From: Deltaproteobacteria bacterium | GTDB lineage: Bacteria > Desulfobacterota > G020345765 | Length of the DNA: 45,363 bases | Direction of reading: 5' to 3' | Assembly: GCA_020345765.1 (NCBI GenBank) | Contig: CP070770.1 | Span: forward strand, 3,238,998 to 3,284,360 | Shown here: positions 24,876 to 34,244 of the stretch, one piece after another | Numbering within the stretch: position 1 is the first letter of the stretch | Layout: every line of letters begins with the position of its first letter | Notes under the pieces: model-generated | What the model was told of the DNA's origin: nothing | Seen by the model: the letters and a program-made list of their open reading frames with translations, nothing else | Database searches by the model: none | Program-made: the position numbers and the translations under genes

Positions 24876-27800
24876 TTACTGGAGGTAGATTGTGTCGGCT
24901 CCCAAAAGCTCCTGCACCCTCTCCACAAGTAAATCACTGGGAGACAGCTTAAAGTCATCCGGAAGAGAGATAATTGTTTCACTTTTATCGGGGACAATCA
25001 GGTGGAGATAACCCCGACAATTACCTTTATTGAGACGGAGAATCTCACTGAGCTTATTCAGCTTATCTTTAGACAACTCAGGGATTGCGAGGGTTAAATG
25101 GACGCCTTTGGTAAAGATCTCCTTTCCCTGGGAGAGGGGAGAAATCTCCGTAGCCAATATTTTTGCGTTGTTGTCTTCCGTTTTTTCCAGCTTACCCTTG
25201 AGAAGAATAGGGGCCTGGCCCCGGAGGGATTGCGATGTTTGATCAAAAAGGGAGTGGAATACGGTTATTTCCACCGAACCGGTGAGATCCTCCAAAGTAA
25301 TGAATGCCATTCGTTCTCCCTTTCGATCGTTAATCTCTTTGATCGAAGTAACGATGCCTCCCAGACAGACTTCGCAACCGGTGGAAAGGTTTGTTAATTT
25401 GGAGGTGTCGGTATCGGTATATTTTTTTAATTCATCGGAATAATGGGTAAGGGGATGATCGGTAATATAGAAACCAAGGGCCTCCTTCTCGTAGGTTAAC
25501 AGTTGAATTCTTGGCCACTCTTCCATCGGGGGCAGTTCATCCCGGTTTTGTTCCGGCCCTTCGTAACCGGGGGTTTCAAAGATATTAAGTTGGCCTTGAC
25601 TCTTATCTTTCTGCATCCGGGCCCCTGACTCCATTGCCTTCTCGGAGTATGACGCCAATTGGGAGCGATAGGCTCCGCAAAAATCGAAGGCCCCACATTT
25701 GATAAGGCTTTCGACCACCTTCTTGTTGACCTTCCTCAGATCGACCCTTTGGCAAAAGTCGGTCAAAGAAATGAAATTATCGTCTTGATGACGGGCAGAT
25801 AGTATTGCTTCGATCGCCCCCGATCCTACATTTTTAACAGCAGCCAGTCCGAAGCGGATCTTATCCTCCACTACGGTAAAATCACGGTCACTTTCATTGA
25901 CGTCGGGAGGAAGAACCTCGATTCCTTGCTCCCGGCATTGGGAGATATATTTGATGATCTTGTCACTGTCTCCTATTTCACTTGTGAGGAGGGCGGCCAT
26001 AAATTCCAGAGGGTAATGGGAGCTGAGGTAGGCAGTCTGGAAGGCAACCATTGCATAAGCGGCGCTGTGGGACTTGTTAAAACCATATCCGGCAAACTCA
26101 GCCATAAGGTCAAAGACCTTCTCCGCCTTTCGCTGGGCGATCTTGTTGCTTTTAGCTCCCTTCAAGAATTTTTCCCGCTGCTGATTCATCTCGTCAGGTA
26201 ATTTCTTGGCCATCGCCCGGCGCAGGATATCGGCATCTTCCGGGGAGAAGCTGGCAAGCTTACGGGAAATTTGCATAACTTGTTCCTGGTAGAGGATTAT
26301 TCCGAAAGTGTCCCTTAAAATTTCCTCTAGCCCTTCCAGTTCGTATCGAATGGACTTCTTTCCCTGCTTCCTTGCGATGAACTCATCAACCATCCCGCTT
26401 TTTAGTGGTCCCGGCCTGTAAAGGGCAATCAGGGCAATGAGTTCCTCGAAGCACTCCGGTCGAAGCCTGATAACAAGGTCCCTCATACCGGCACTCTCTA
26501 ACTGAAATACCCCGGTAGTCTTACCCTCTCCGAGTAACTGATAGGTCGGAGGATCCTCCAGGTCTATCTGTTCGAAATTCACCTCGATCCCCCGGTTTTG
26601 CTTGATTAAGTCTTTAGCCTTTTCGATGAGGGTAAGGGTCTTCAGGCCCAGAAAATCAAATTTGATCAGCCCGATTGATTCTAGTGAATGCATATCATAC
26701 TGGGTAACAAGGTTCCCTTTGTTATCTTGGTAAAGAGGTGAATATTCCTCCAGGGGCTTATTGGAAATAACCACTCCGGAGGCATGGGTGGAGGCATGTC
26801 GATTCAAACCCTCTAAAGAGCGGGCAATAGAGAGGACCTTTTTTACTCGCTCGTCTTCTTTCTCCAGCTTTTGGAGCTCCGGCTCGCGGGCCAGTGATTC
26901 CTCGATAGTAATCCCGATTACATTAGGGACCAGCTTGGCAATCCGATCGACATCTGCATAAGGCAAATCCAGAACCCTCCCTACATCTCTGATTACCGCC
27001 TTGGCCATCATGGTTCCGAAGGTCGTAATATGGGCTACCTTATCCTTTCCGTACTTTTCAATAACATATTGGATTACCCGATCCCGTGCCTCCATGCAGA
27101 AATCCATATCGATATCGGGCATGCTTACCCGTTCCGGATTGAGAAACCTTTCAAAGAGCAGGTCATAGGTAATCGGGTTGATATCAGTGATGTTCAAAGC
27201 GTAGGCTACCAGGCTCCCGGCAGCCGAGCCCCTTCCGGGACCTACGGGAATATTCTGAGATCTGGCATAATTAATAAGATCGGCAACGATCAGGAAGTAA
27301 TCCGAGAGCCCAACTTTTTCAATGACTTTCAGTTCTTCCTCCAGTCGCTGGTGATAGATATCTCCCGATCCGTCGGAATCCCCGATCGCGGCAAGGCGCT
27401 TTCCCAGTCCTGCCAGGGATGAGCTTCTTAAGAAGTTTTCCCGGGTGGTATCCTCGGGAACGGAGAAAATCGGAAAGTGACGTCCTCCCAGTTCAAGTTC
27501 AAAATTACACATATGGGCTATCTTTAAAGTGTTTTCTATTGCTTCCGGGCACCAGTGGAAAAGTTCCCCCATCTCCCGGGGGGATTTGAAATAAAGCTCA
27601 TCAGTTGAGAATTTCATCCGATCGGTATCACCAAGCTTTTTACCGGTCTGGATACAGAGGAGAGCATCATGAGCTCCGGCGTCCTCTTTATTTAAGTAGT
27701 GGCAGTCGTTCGTCGCAACCAAAGGGAGGGATAACTCCCGGCCTAGTTCGACAAGGCCATGATTTACTTTCTCCTGCTCGGGAACTTTGTTTTCTTGAAC

Positions 27801-28331
27801 CTCGAGATAGAACCTTTCATTATCGAAGACATTTTGGTATTTTCGTGCTACTTCGAGGGCCGTTTTATGGTCACCGATGCTGAGTAAATGGGGTACTTCT
27901 CCGTGAATACACCCACTCAGGGCGATCAAACCTTCGTTAAACTTCTCGATGAGTTCCTGATCGACTCGGGGTCGATAGTAGAAACCTTCCAGGTAGCCGG
28001 CAGTAACCAATTTCAGCAGATTTTGGTAGCCGCGAGAATTCATGGCAAGGAGGGTAAGATGATATGAGCTCTCGAACCCCCCTTTACCCGATTTCTCAAA
28101 ACGACTACGGGGGGCCAGGTAGAGCTCGCACCCAAGGATAGGCCTGATACCGTGTTTATGTGCCGCCTGGTAAAATTTAATGGCTCCAAACATATTGCCG
28201 TGGTCAGTAACGGCAAGGGCAGGCAGTCGGTATTCTTTCGACCGGCCCATAAGGTCGTCAATCTTGATCGCCCCATCCAGAAGGCTGTACTGGGTATGGA
28301 GATGGAGATGAACGAAATTTGCGTGCGGCAT
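24876..28331 (-). CDS. dnaE: DNA polymerase III alpha subunit
   Basis: This 1151-residue replicative polymerase has the standard DnaE domain order. The N-terminal PHP domain appears to keep all nine metal ligands: two His within HLHLH (8-12), Asp19, His44, Glu69, His91, Cys141, and Asp209/His211. The polymerase catalytic acids are Asp406 and Asp408 in PDIDMDF and Asp559 in KFDFLG. A clamp-binding peptide is visible as GQLNIF, followed by an OB-fold (about 985-1070). guaB ends two bases upstream, so the two are co-transcribed and probably translationally coupled. hfq follows after 110 bases. Confidence 0.97.
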   Translation of the reverse strand: MPHANFVHLHLHTQYSLLDGAIKIDDLMGRSKEYRLPALAVTDHGNMFGAIKFYQAAHKHGIRPILGCELYLAPRSRFEKSGKGGFESSYHLTLLAMNSRGYQNLLKLVTAGYLEGFYYRPRVDQELIEKFNEGLIALSGCIHGEVPHLLSIGDHKTALEVARKYQNVFDNERFYLEVQENKVPEQEKVNHGLVELGRELSLPLVATNDCHYLNKEDAGAHDALLCIQTGKKLGDTDRMKFSTDELYFKSPREMGELFHWCPEAIENTLKIAHMCNFELELGGRHFPIFSVPEDTTRENFLRSSSLAGLGKRLAAIGDSDGSGDIYHQRLEEELKVIEKVGLSDYFLIVADLINYARSQNIPVGPGRGSAAGSLVAYALNITDINPITYDLLFERFLNPERVSMPDIDMDFCMEARDRVIQYVIEKYGKDKVAHITTFGTMMAKAVIRDVGRVLDLPYADVDRIAKLVPNVIGITIEESLAREPELQKLEKEDERVKKVLSIARSLEGLNRHASTHASGVVISNKPLEEYSPLYQDNKGNLVTQYDMHSLESIGLIKFDFLGLKTLTLIEKAKDLIKQNRGIEVNFEQIDLEDPPTYQLLGEGKTTGVFQLESAGMRDLVIRLRPECFEELIALIALYRPGPLKSGMVDEFIARKQGKKSIRYELEGLEEILRDTFGIILYQEQVMQISRKLASFSPEDADILRRAMAKKLPDEMNQQREKFLKGAKSNKIAQRKAEKVFDLMAEFAGYGFNKSHSAAYAMVAFQTAYLSSHYPLEFMAALLTSEIGDSDKIIKYISQCREQGIEVLPPDVNESDRDFTVVEDKIRFGLAAVKNVGSGAIEAILSARHQDDNFISLTDFCQRVDLRKVNKKVVESLIKCGAFDFCGAYRSQLASYSEKAMESGARMQKDKSQGQLNIFETPGYEGPEQNRDELPPMEEWPRIQLLTYEKEALGFYITDHPLTHYSDELKKYTDTDTSKLTNLSTGCEVCLGGIVTSIKEINDRKGERMAFITLEDLTGSVEITVFHSLFDQTSQSLRGQAPILLKGKLEKTEDNNAKILATEISPLSQGKEIFTKGVHLTLAIPELSKDKLNKLSEILRLNKGNCRGYLHLIVPDKSETIISLPDDFKLSPSDLLVERVQELLGADTIYLQ

Positions 28332-28333
28332 AG

Positions 28334-29800
<1,467 letters not shown>

Positions 29801-29846
29801 TTATCTCCTCGTCAACTTGTGGCAGTTTCAGGTGGTTTTAGGTAGA

Positions 29847-29875
29847 AAATTAGTATATATATTGACCTATGTCAA
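29847..29875 (-). promoter_or_regulatory. Putative guaB promoter
   Basis: On the minus strand a perfect TTGACA (29875-29870) is 17 bases from TAATTT (29852-29847), in an AT-rich stretch about 50 bases before guaB. The -10 is poor, so the exact element is uncertain. Confidence 0.45.
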
Positions 29876-29938
29876 GAGAAAGTTTAAGGGTCTTTCTCCG
29901 TTTTTAGGTAAAGATATTGATGGGGCTTAATAAGGGAT

Positions 29939-29978
29939 CCAAGTGTAGGTGTCGGATTCAACCGACTCCTACACTTGG
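29939..29978. repeat. Strong intergenic palindrome downstream of the LysM gene
   Basis: CCAAGTGTAGG (29939-29949) pairs perfectly with CCTACACTTGG (29968-29978); after one T-T mismatch GTCGG (29951-29955) pairs with CCGAC (29962-29966), leaving loop ATTCAA. It lies 11 bases after the stop of the minus-strand LysM gene and can stop that transcript, though no clear T-run follows on that strand. Its GTGTAGG start recurs at the right edge of the window. Confidence 0.7.
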
Positions 29979-29988
29979 TAAGTTATTT

Positions 29989-31002
29989 TTAAAGTGGAGG
30001 TATCTGCAATCTTTGACCAACGGTTAAACTATTGGCATTTATGATCTTATCATGATTCGCGTCATAGATTTTTTTCCAGAATCGAGCATTTCCGTAATAG
30101 CGGGCTGCCAGCCAGTGTAGGTCTTCTCCATCAGAAACTGTATGCACGACCGCGCCTGAAAGAACCGGGGGTAACATTGCTACGACCGAACCGGGAACCG
30201 GTTGGGGGATCTGCGTGCTTCGGGGAGCGGCGCGAACGGCAGCAGCCGGAGGAGGTGAACTGGCAATTGGTGCGGGCTTAATTGTTTCGACCGGCGCCAC
30301 TGCCATCATCTCGTCATCCGAGAGGGCCGAGGGAAGGGGTGCGGGGGCAATTGGCTCTATTACCGGGGGCACGACTTCCGGTAGAATAGTAACCTCCTCC
30401 ATAGGGGGAGGAACAACCTCGGGTATTTCGGCAACTTCCTCTAATGGGGCTTCTTCAACCGCAATTTCCTCCACCGGAGGGATTACTTCCACGGGAGGGA
30501 TATCCGGGGCCTCCTCAATAACAACTTCCTCTACCGGAGCGACTTCCTCTAATGGGACCTCCTCAACCATGATCTCCTCTACCGGAGCGACTTCCTCTAA
30601 TGGGACCTCCTCAACCATGATCTCTTCTACCGGGGGTGCCTCCTCTACGGGGACCTCCTCAACCATGATCTCCTCCACCGGGGGTGCCTCCTCTACGGGG
30701 ACTTCCTCAACCGCGATCTCCTCCACCGGGGGTGCCTCCTCAACGGGGATCTCTTCAACCGCGATCTCCTCTACTGGGGGAGCCTCCTCAGGGGCCTCTT
30801 CGATCGCCAACTCCTCCCCTAAATCAAGATCCTCTCCCAGATCAATATCACCCTCCAGCTCGAACTCTTCATCCTCAAGCATTAATTCTTCTCCCTCAAT
30901 TAGCTCTTCTTCCTGAGCGTAGACCTTCGGCACGAAAATTTGACCTAGGATGAGAAAAGAGCTAAAGAGAATAACGGTAAAGATAGTGAGTGTTTTTTTC
31001 AT
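29989..31002 (-). CDS. Acidic Pro-Glu-Val repeat protein with C-terminal LysM domain
   Basis: The 337-residue protein has a signal peptide (about 1-29, ending VYAQ) and an acidic segment (30-70). Next come about five 16-residue repeats of the form APPVEEIAVEEVPVEE (74-153) that decay into a Pro/Val/Glu-rich linker (to about 280). A LysM domain closes it (about 287-337, HTVSDGEDLHWLAARYYGN). LysM binds peptidoglycan, and the stiff charged repeat region may span the periplasm as TonB-like PE linkers do. No other domain is present, so its partner is unknown. It is transcribed divergently from the TetR gene and has its own near-consensus promoter and a strong AAGGAGG. Confidence 0.8.
   Translation of the reverse strand: MKKTLTIFTVILFSSFLILGQIFVPKVYAQEEELIEGEELMLEDEEFELEGDIDLGEDLDLGEELAIEEAPEEAPPVEEIAVEEIPVEEAPPVEEIAVEEVPVEEAPPVEEIMVEEVPVEEAPPVEEIMVEEVPLEEVAPVEEIMVEEVPLEEVAPVEEVVIEEAPDIPPVEVIPPVEEIAVEEAPLEEVAEIPEVVPPPMEEVTILPEVVPPVIEPIAPAPLPSALSDDEMMAVAPVETIKPAPIASSPPPAAAVRAAPRSTQIPQPVPGSVVAMLPPVLSGAVVHTVSDGEDLHWLAARYYGNARFWKKIYDANHDKIINANSLTVGQRLQIPPL
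30544..30783 (-). repeat. 48-bp coding tandem repeats
   Basis: About five head-to-tail 48-bp units encode 16-residue acidic repeats (residues 74-153). Neighbouring units are nearly identical at the base level, for example the plus-strand stretches around 30540-30620 and 30620-30740, implying recent expansion or homogenisation. Confidence 0.85.
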
Positions 31003-31032
31003 TCCTCCACCTCCTTAAGTATTTTCTTATAT

Positions 31033-31060
31033 ATTATATACTATTATACTATTTTTTCAA
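31033..31060 (-). promoter_or_regulatory. Promoter of the LysM repeat protein gene
   Basis: On the minus strand TTGAAA (31060-31055) and a perfect TATAAT (31038-31033) are 16 bases apart, about 30 bases before the start codon, in very AT-rich DNA. Confidence 0.65.
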
Positions 31061-31100
31061 GTTTTTTTCAAATTGATAGAAAATCATATAATAAAAAAGA

Positions 31101-31130
31101 TTGACAACTTTCATTAGAATCTCTATTCTA
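31101..31130 (+). promoter_or_regulatory. TetR-gene promoter overlapped by a palindromic operator
   Basis: TTGACA (31101-31106), a 17-base spacer and TATTCT (31124-31129) make a good promoter for the tetR-tolC-RND genes. A perfect inverted repeat, TAGAAT-CTCT-ATTCTA (31115-31130), covers the spacer and -10. This is the position expected for an autorepressing TetR-family operator. Binding by the adjacent regulator is inferred. Confidence 0.6.
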
Positions 31131-31192
31131 CAATTGAATATTATCTCATATTTTGATTAAATAGTCCAATATCTTTTAAAGATCTAAGAGTC

Positions 31193-31852
31193 ATGCAGGC
31201 ATTACCAAGGAAAGAACGGGAGAGGCTGCGTCAGCGTCAGGAGATCCAGGAGGCGGCTCAGAGGGTCTTTTCAATTAGGGGATTTCATAACTCAACGGTT
31301 AATGACATTGCCTTAGAAGCCGAGTTTGGTGTCGGGACAATTTACAAGCACTTTCCCAGCAAAGAGGATCTTTACTTTTCCCTGGTTGAGAACAAGATCG
31401 ATGACCTTGGTCTGTTTATCCGAGACAAAATCGAAGCTCAGGCTGCCCCAGCAGATAAGATTAAGGCACTAATTAATGCCCAATTGCAGTATTTCCAGGA
31501 GAATGAGGACTTTTTTAAGATTTACATCCTGGAGATATCAGAATTAGAAAAAGAGATCAAATCGAGACTGCGCTCGAAGATCCTCGAAAGATACCAGAGA
31601 TACTTAGTTTATGTTTCCGGCATCTTTAAGGAGGGTATAAAGAAAGGATATTTTAAGAAAATTGATCCCCTCAAGATGGCGGTGGGACTTCTGGGGATCA
31701 TACATAGCTTCATATCTTACTGGATTCAGACGGATAGCTCAGAAAAGCTTACCCAGAATGTTGATAGCATCTATCAACTGATCATCGAGGGTGTTGGCCG
31801 GGGAGGGCGTTTCAATAAAAAAGGCCCTCATCCTCCGAAAGGAAATGAATAG
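31193..31852 (+). CDS. TetR/AcrR-family repressor
   Basis: The 219-residue protein has an N-terminal TetR helix-turn-helix (about residues 15-62): EAAQRVFSIRGFHNSTVNDIA then VGTIYKHFPSKEDLYF. An all-helical ligand and dimerisation domain follows, of the YsiA/FadR-like (TetR_C) type. Such regulators usually repress the adjacent efflux or lipid gene until a hydrophobic ligand binds. tolC starts 11 bases downstream and the two pump genes follow, so the repressor likely controls the whole pump operon and itself through the palindrome at 31115-31130. About 60 bases of AT-rich leader separate the promoter from the start. Confidence 0.9.
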   Translation: MQALPRKERERLRQRQEIQEAAQRVFSIRGFHNSTVNDIALEAEFGVGTIYKHFPSKEDLYFSLVENKIDDLGLFIRDKIEAQAAPADKIKALINAQLQYFQENEDFFKIYILEISELEKEIKSRLRSKILERYQRYLVYVSGIFKEGIKKGYFKKIDPLKMAVGLLGIIHSFISYWIQTDSSEKLTQNVDSIYQLIIEGVGRGGRFNKKGPHPPKGNE

Positions 31853-31863
31853 GAGAATTTTTG

Positions 31864-33318
31864 ATGGTACAGAAAATCTTTAGAAAGAAGACCTTTTTCC
31901 TGGTTTTATTCCTGCTAATATTCAATTTTCCTCCAGCGGCTGCCCAGAAGGAGATTGCCCTGAGTGAGGCCATCGAAATGGCTCTGGAGAAGAATAAGGC
32001 GGTCTTGGTGGCAAAGGAAGGGCTTAGCGTAGCCCGGGGATTGCGGACCCAGGCCCGCTCGGCATTTCTCCCGAAATTGGAAGCAGAGGGAGCGTATATA
32101 ATAACCGAGGAGTTGCCGGAGATGGAGATCCCAAAGGATTCGTTTGTGGATGGCTTCCCACCTGAAGACACAAGTGCTTCCATGGATTTCACCTACGATT
32201 ATTCCCTAAATTTCAACCTTACCCAGCCGCTTTTTACCGGGGGGAAGATCTGGTATGCCAACCGACAGGCAAGCTTGAATTATAGGGTAGCCGAGGAAAA
32301 ATACCGGCAGTCAAGGGAGGCAGTTATTCTTCAGGTTAAGACCGCATTCTATGGGGCACTCCTGGCCCAAGAGTTCGTTAATTTAACCCGGGAAGCATTA
32401 TCACTGGCGAAAGAACACCTCCGGATAACCAAGAATAGATACCGGGCCGGTGAGATCCCCGAGTATGAGGTGCTCAGTGCCGAGGTGGAGTTGGCGAACC
32501 TTAAGCCAAATGTTATCAAGGCAGAGAATGGGATGAAACTGGCTCTTTTAGGTCTGAAGAATATCCTTGGGCTGGGACTGGAGGAGGAGATTTCGGTTAA
32601 GGGAGGGTTTGAGAAAACAGAATTTGCAATGGATCTTGATGAGTGCATCAGTAAAGGAATAAGGGAGAGGGCAGATTTGAGTCAATTGAATTACCAGAAG
32701 GAGATGGGAGAGCATATGGTCAGGCTGGCCCGGGCAGGCTATTTTCCTAATCTGGCCCTGGTAGGAAGCTATCAGATGTTTACTAACGAGCTTGCGGAGG
32801 CATGGGGGACAAGCTACAGCGTACTTCTTGGCTTTTCCATGCCGCTCTTCGAGGGGTTCCTTACCCGGGGGAAGATGCACGAGGCTAAGGGCATCCTGCG
32901 GACGGCCTCTCTCGGTCAGGAAATGCTCCAAGAGGGGATAAAGCTGGAGATTCGGCAAACCTATAACGGAGTGGAGGAGGCCCGTGAGCTTATCGCAGCA
33001 AGTGAAGAAGCGGTGCGAATGTCTAAGCGTGGTGTCCAGATCGCCGAGGTAAGCTATGCCCAGGGGGTGATTACCAGCCTGGAGGTAATGGGAGCAAGAC
33101 TTGCCCTGACCCAGGCAAAAACCAGCTATATTCAGGCACTTTATGATTATATTATCTCAATAGCTAAACTGGAGAATGCCATGAGGGGAGGGAGGGTAGA
33201 ACTAAAGGGATTGGGAGCAGGGATGGAAGAAGAACTCGCGGATAAGGCCAAAAAGGCCTTTGAGGGGACTGGAAGTGATGCTATGGGCAGTGGGACACTG
33301 GAAAGGGGAATGAGATGA
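31864..33318 (+). CDS. TolC-family outer-membrane channel protein
   Basis: The 484-residue protein has a signal peptide (about 1-27, ending PPAAAQ). Two related halves follow, each with long alpha-helical stretches and a beta pair, the TolC/OEP layout. Typical segments are LNFNLTQPLFTGGKIWYANRQ and KNRYRAGEIPEYEVLSAEVELA, repeated in the second half as FSMPLFEGFLTRGKMHEA and SYAQGVITSLEVMGARLALTQ. It forms the trimeric outer-membrane exit duct for the pump. ATG 31864 is preferred over TTG 31861 because AGGAG is eight bases upstream. Its stop overlaps the next start by four bases (ATGA). Confidence 0.92.
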   Translation: MVQKIFRKKTFFLVLFLLIFNFPPAAAQKEIALSEAIEMALEKNKAVLVAKEGLSVARGLRTQARSAFLPKLEAEGAYIITEELPEMEIPKDSFVDGFPPEDTSASMDFTYDYSLNFNLTQPLFTGGKIWYANRQASLNYRVAEEKYRQSREAVILQVKTAFYGALLAQEFVNLTREALSLAKEHLRITKNRYRAGEIPEYEVLSAEVELANLKPNVIKAENGMKLALLGLKNILGLGLEEEISVKGGFEKTEFAMDLDECISKGIRERADLSQLNYQKEMGEHMVRLARAGYFPNLALVGSYQMFTNELAEAWGTSYSVLLGFSMPLFEGFLTRGKMHEAKGILRTASLGQEMLQEGIKLEIRQTYNGVEEARELIAASEEAVRMSKRGVQIAEVSYAQGVITSLEVMGARLALTQAKTSYIQALYDYIISIAKLENAMRGGRVELKGLGAGMEEELADKAKKAFEGTGSDAMGSGTLERGMR

Positions 33319-34223
33319 GAAGGGCCGCTATTGGTATAATTGCTATATTAATTATCGGTATTGTCATTTACCGGGGAGTTTCCAAAAAGGACAAACAGAT
33401 TGAGGAGGTGGAAGAGGAAAGAATAATTCCGGTAGTGGTAACCGATGTTAAGAAAGGGAATATTAAAGAGATCTTGTATTTTACCGGCGATATCAAGGGT
33501 CAGGAGGAGATTGATGTTTTTCCCCGGGTAGCGGGAAAGCTCCTGAACAATTTGGTCGAAGAGGGGGATATAGTTACCAAGGGGACGGTTATTGCCATGA
33601 TCGACAGAGATATTGCCGGCATGAAATTCGAGCCCTCGGAAGTGACATCACCGATAGCAGGGATCCTCGGTAAGCTATACCTGGATAAAGGAGCCGGGGT
33701 TAACCCCCCTACCATGAGTCCGGCAATGGGGACGCCGATTGCAATGATAGTAAACATGGACAAGGTAAAGGTAGTGATATATATTACCGAGAAGTATCTA
33801 CCCAGGGTCAATCGGGGACAGGCGGCCGGGATCACGGTCGATGCCTATCCTGATAAGGTTTTCCAGGGAACGGTGACTATGTTACAGCCGGTTGTGGATG
33901 TCATGAACCGGACCGCCAAGGCGGAGGTAACGATCCCCAACCCCGGGCACCTGCTGCGCCCGGGGATGTTTGCCCGGGTTAACCTGATTGTAGCCGAGAA
34001 GCAAGGGGTGATAGTATCACCCGGAGATGCGGTCCTTGAATCCCCGGAGGGGCACTTTGTATTTGTTGAGGAAGAAGGGGTTGTGGAGAAAAGAACAGTC
34101 AAAACCGGGATCAGGGAGGAGGGGGAGGTAGAAATAACAGAAGGTCTGGAACCCGGGGAGAGACTCGTAGTGGTCGGGCAGGAGATGCTTTCTGACGGAA
34201 TAACCGTTAAGGTAATCGAATAA
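33315..34223 (+). CDS. RND membrane fusion protein lacking the alpha-helical hairpin
   Basis: The 302-residue adaptor has one N-terminal membrane helix (about 5-20) and the two lipoyl half-motifs: GKLLNNLVEEGDIVTKGTVI, and VTSPIAGILGKLYLDKGAGV. A beta-barrel domain and a membrane-proximal domain (GVIVSPGDAVLES, ITEGLEPGERLVV) follow. In AcrA/MexA the two lipoyl halves are separated by a long coiled-coil hairpin whose tip meets TolC. Here only about 12 residues (98-109) lie between Asp97 and the second half, so the hairpin is missing. A hairpin-less adaptor has been reported for Borrelia BesA. It overlaps tolC by four bases, and the pump gene follows after 21 bases. Confidence 0.92.
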   Translation: MRRAAIGIIAILIIGIVIYRGVSKKDKQIEEVEEERIIPVVVTDVKKGNIKEILYFTGDIKGQEEIDVFPRVAGKLLNNLVEEGDIVTKGTVIAMIDRDIAGMKFEPSEVTSPIAGILGKLYLDKGAGVNPPTMSPAMGTPIAMIVNMDKVKVVIYITEKYLPRVNRGQAAGITVDAYPDKVFQGTVTMLQPVVDVMNRTAKAEVTIPNPGHLLRPGMFARVNLIVAEKQGVIVSPGDAVLESPEGHFVFVEEEGVVEKRTVKTGIREEGEVEITEGLEPGERLVVVGQEMLSDGITVKVIE

Positions 34224-34244
34224 AAGTAAAGAAGGAAAAGAAAA

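Noticed and set aside
30544..30783. Possible CRISPR array
   Set aside because: The regular 48-bp units are contiguous without unique spacers and encode protein repeats.
30215..30916. A long Ser/Thr-rich plus-strand frame
   Set aside because: It is the reverse complement of the Pro-Glu-Val repeats; the minus-strand frame has a signal peptide, LysM domain, promoter and Shine-Dalgarno.
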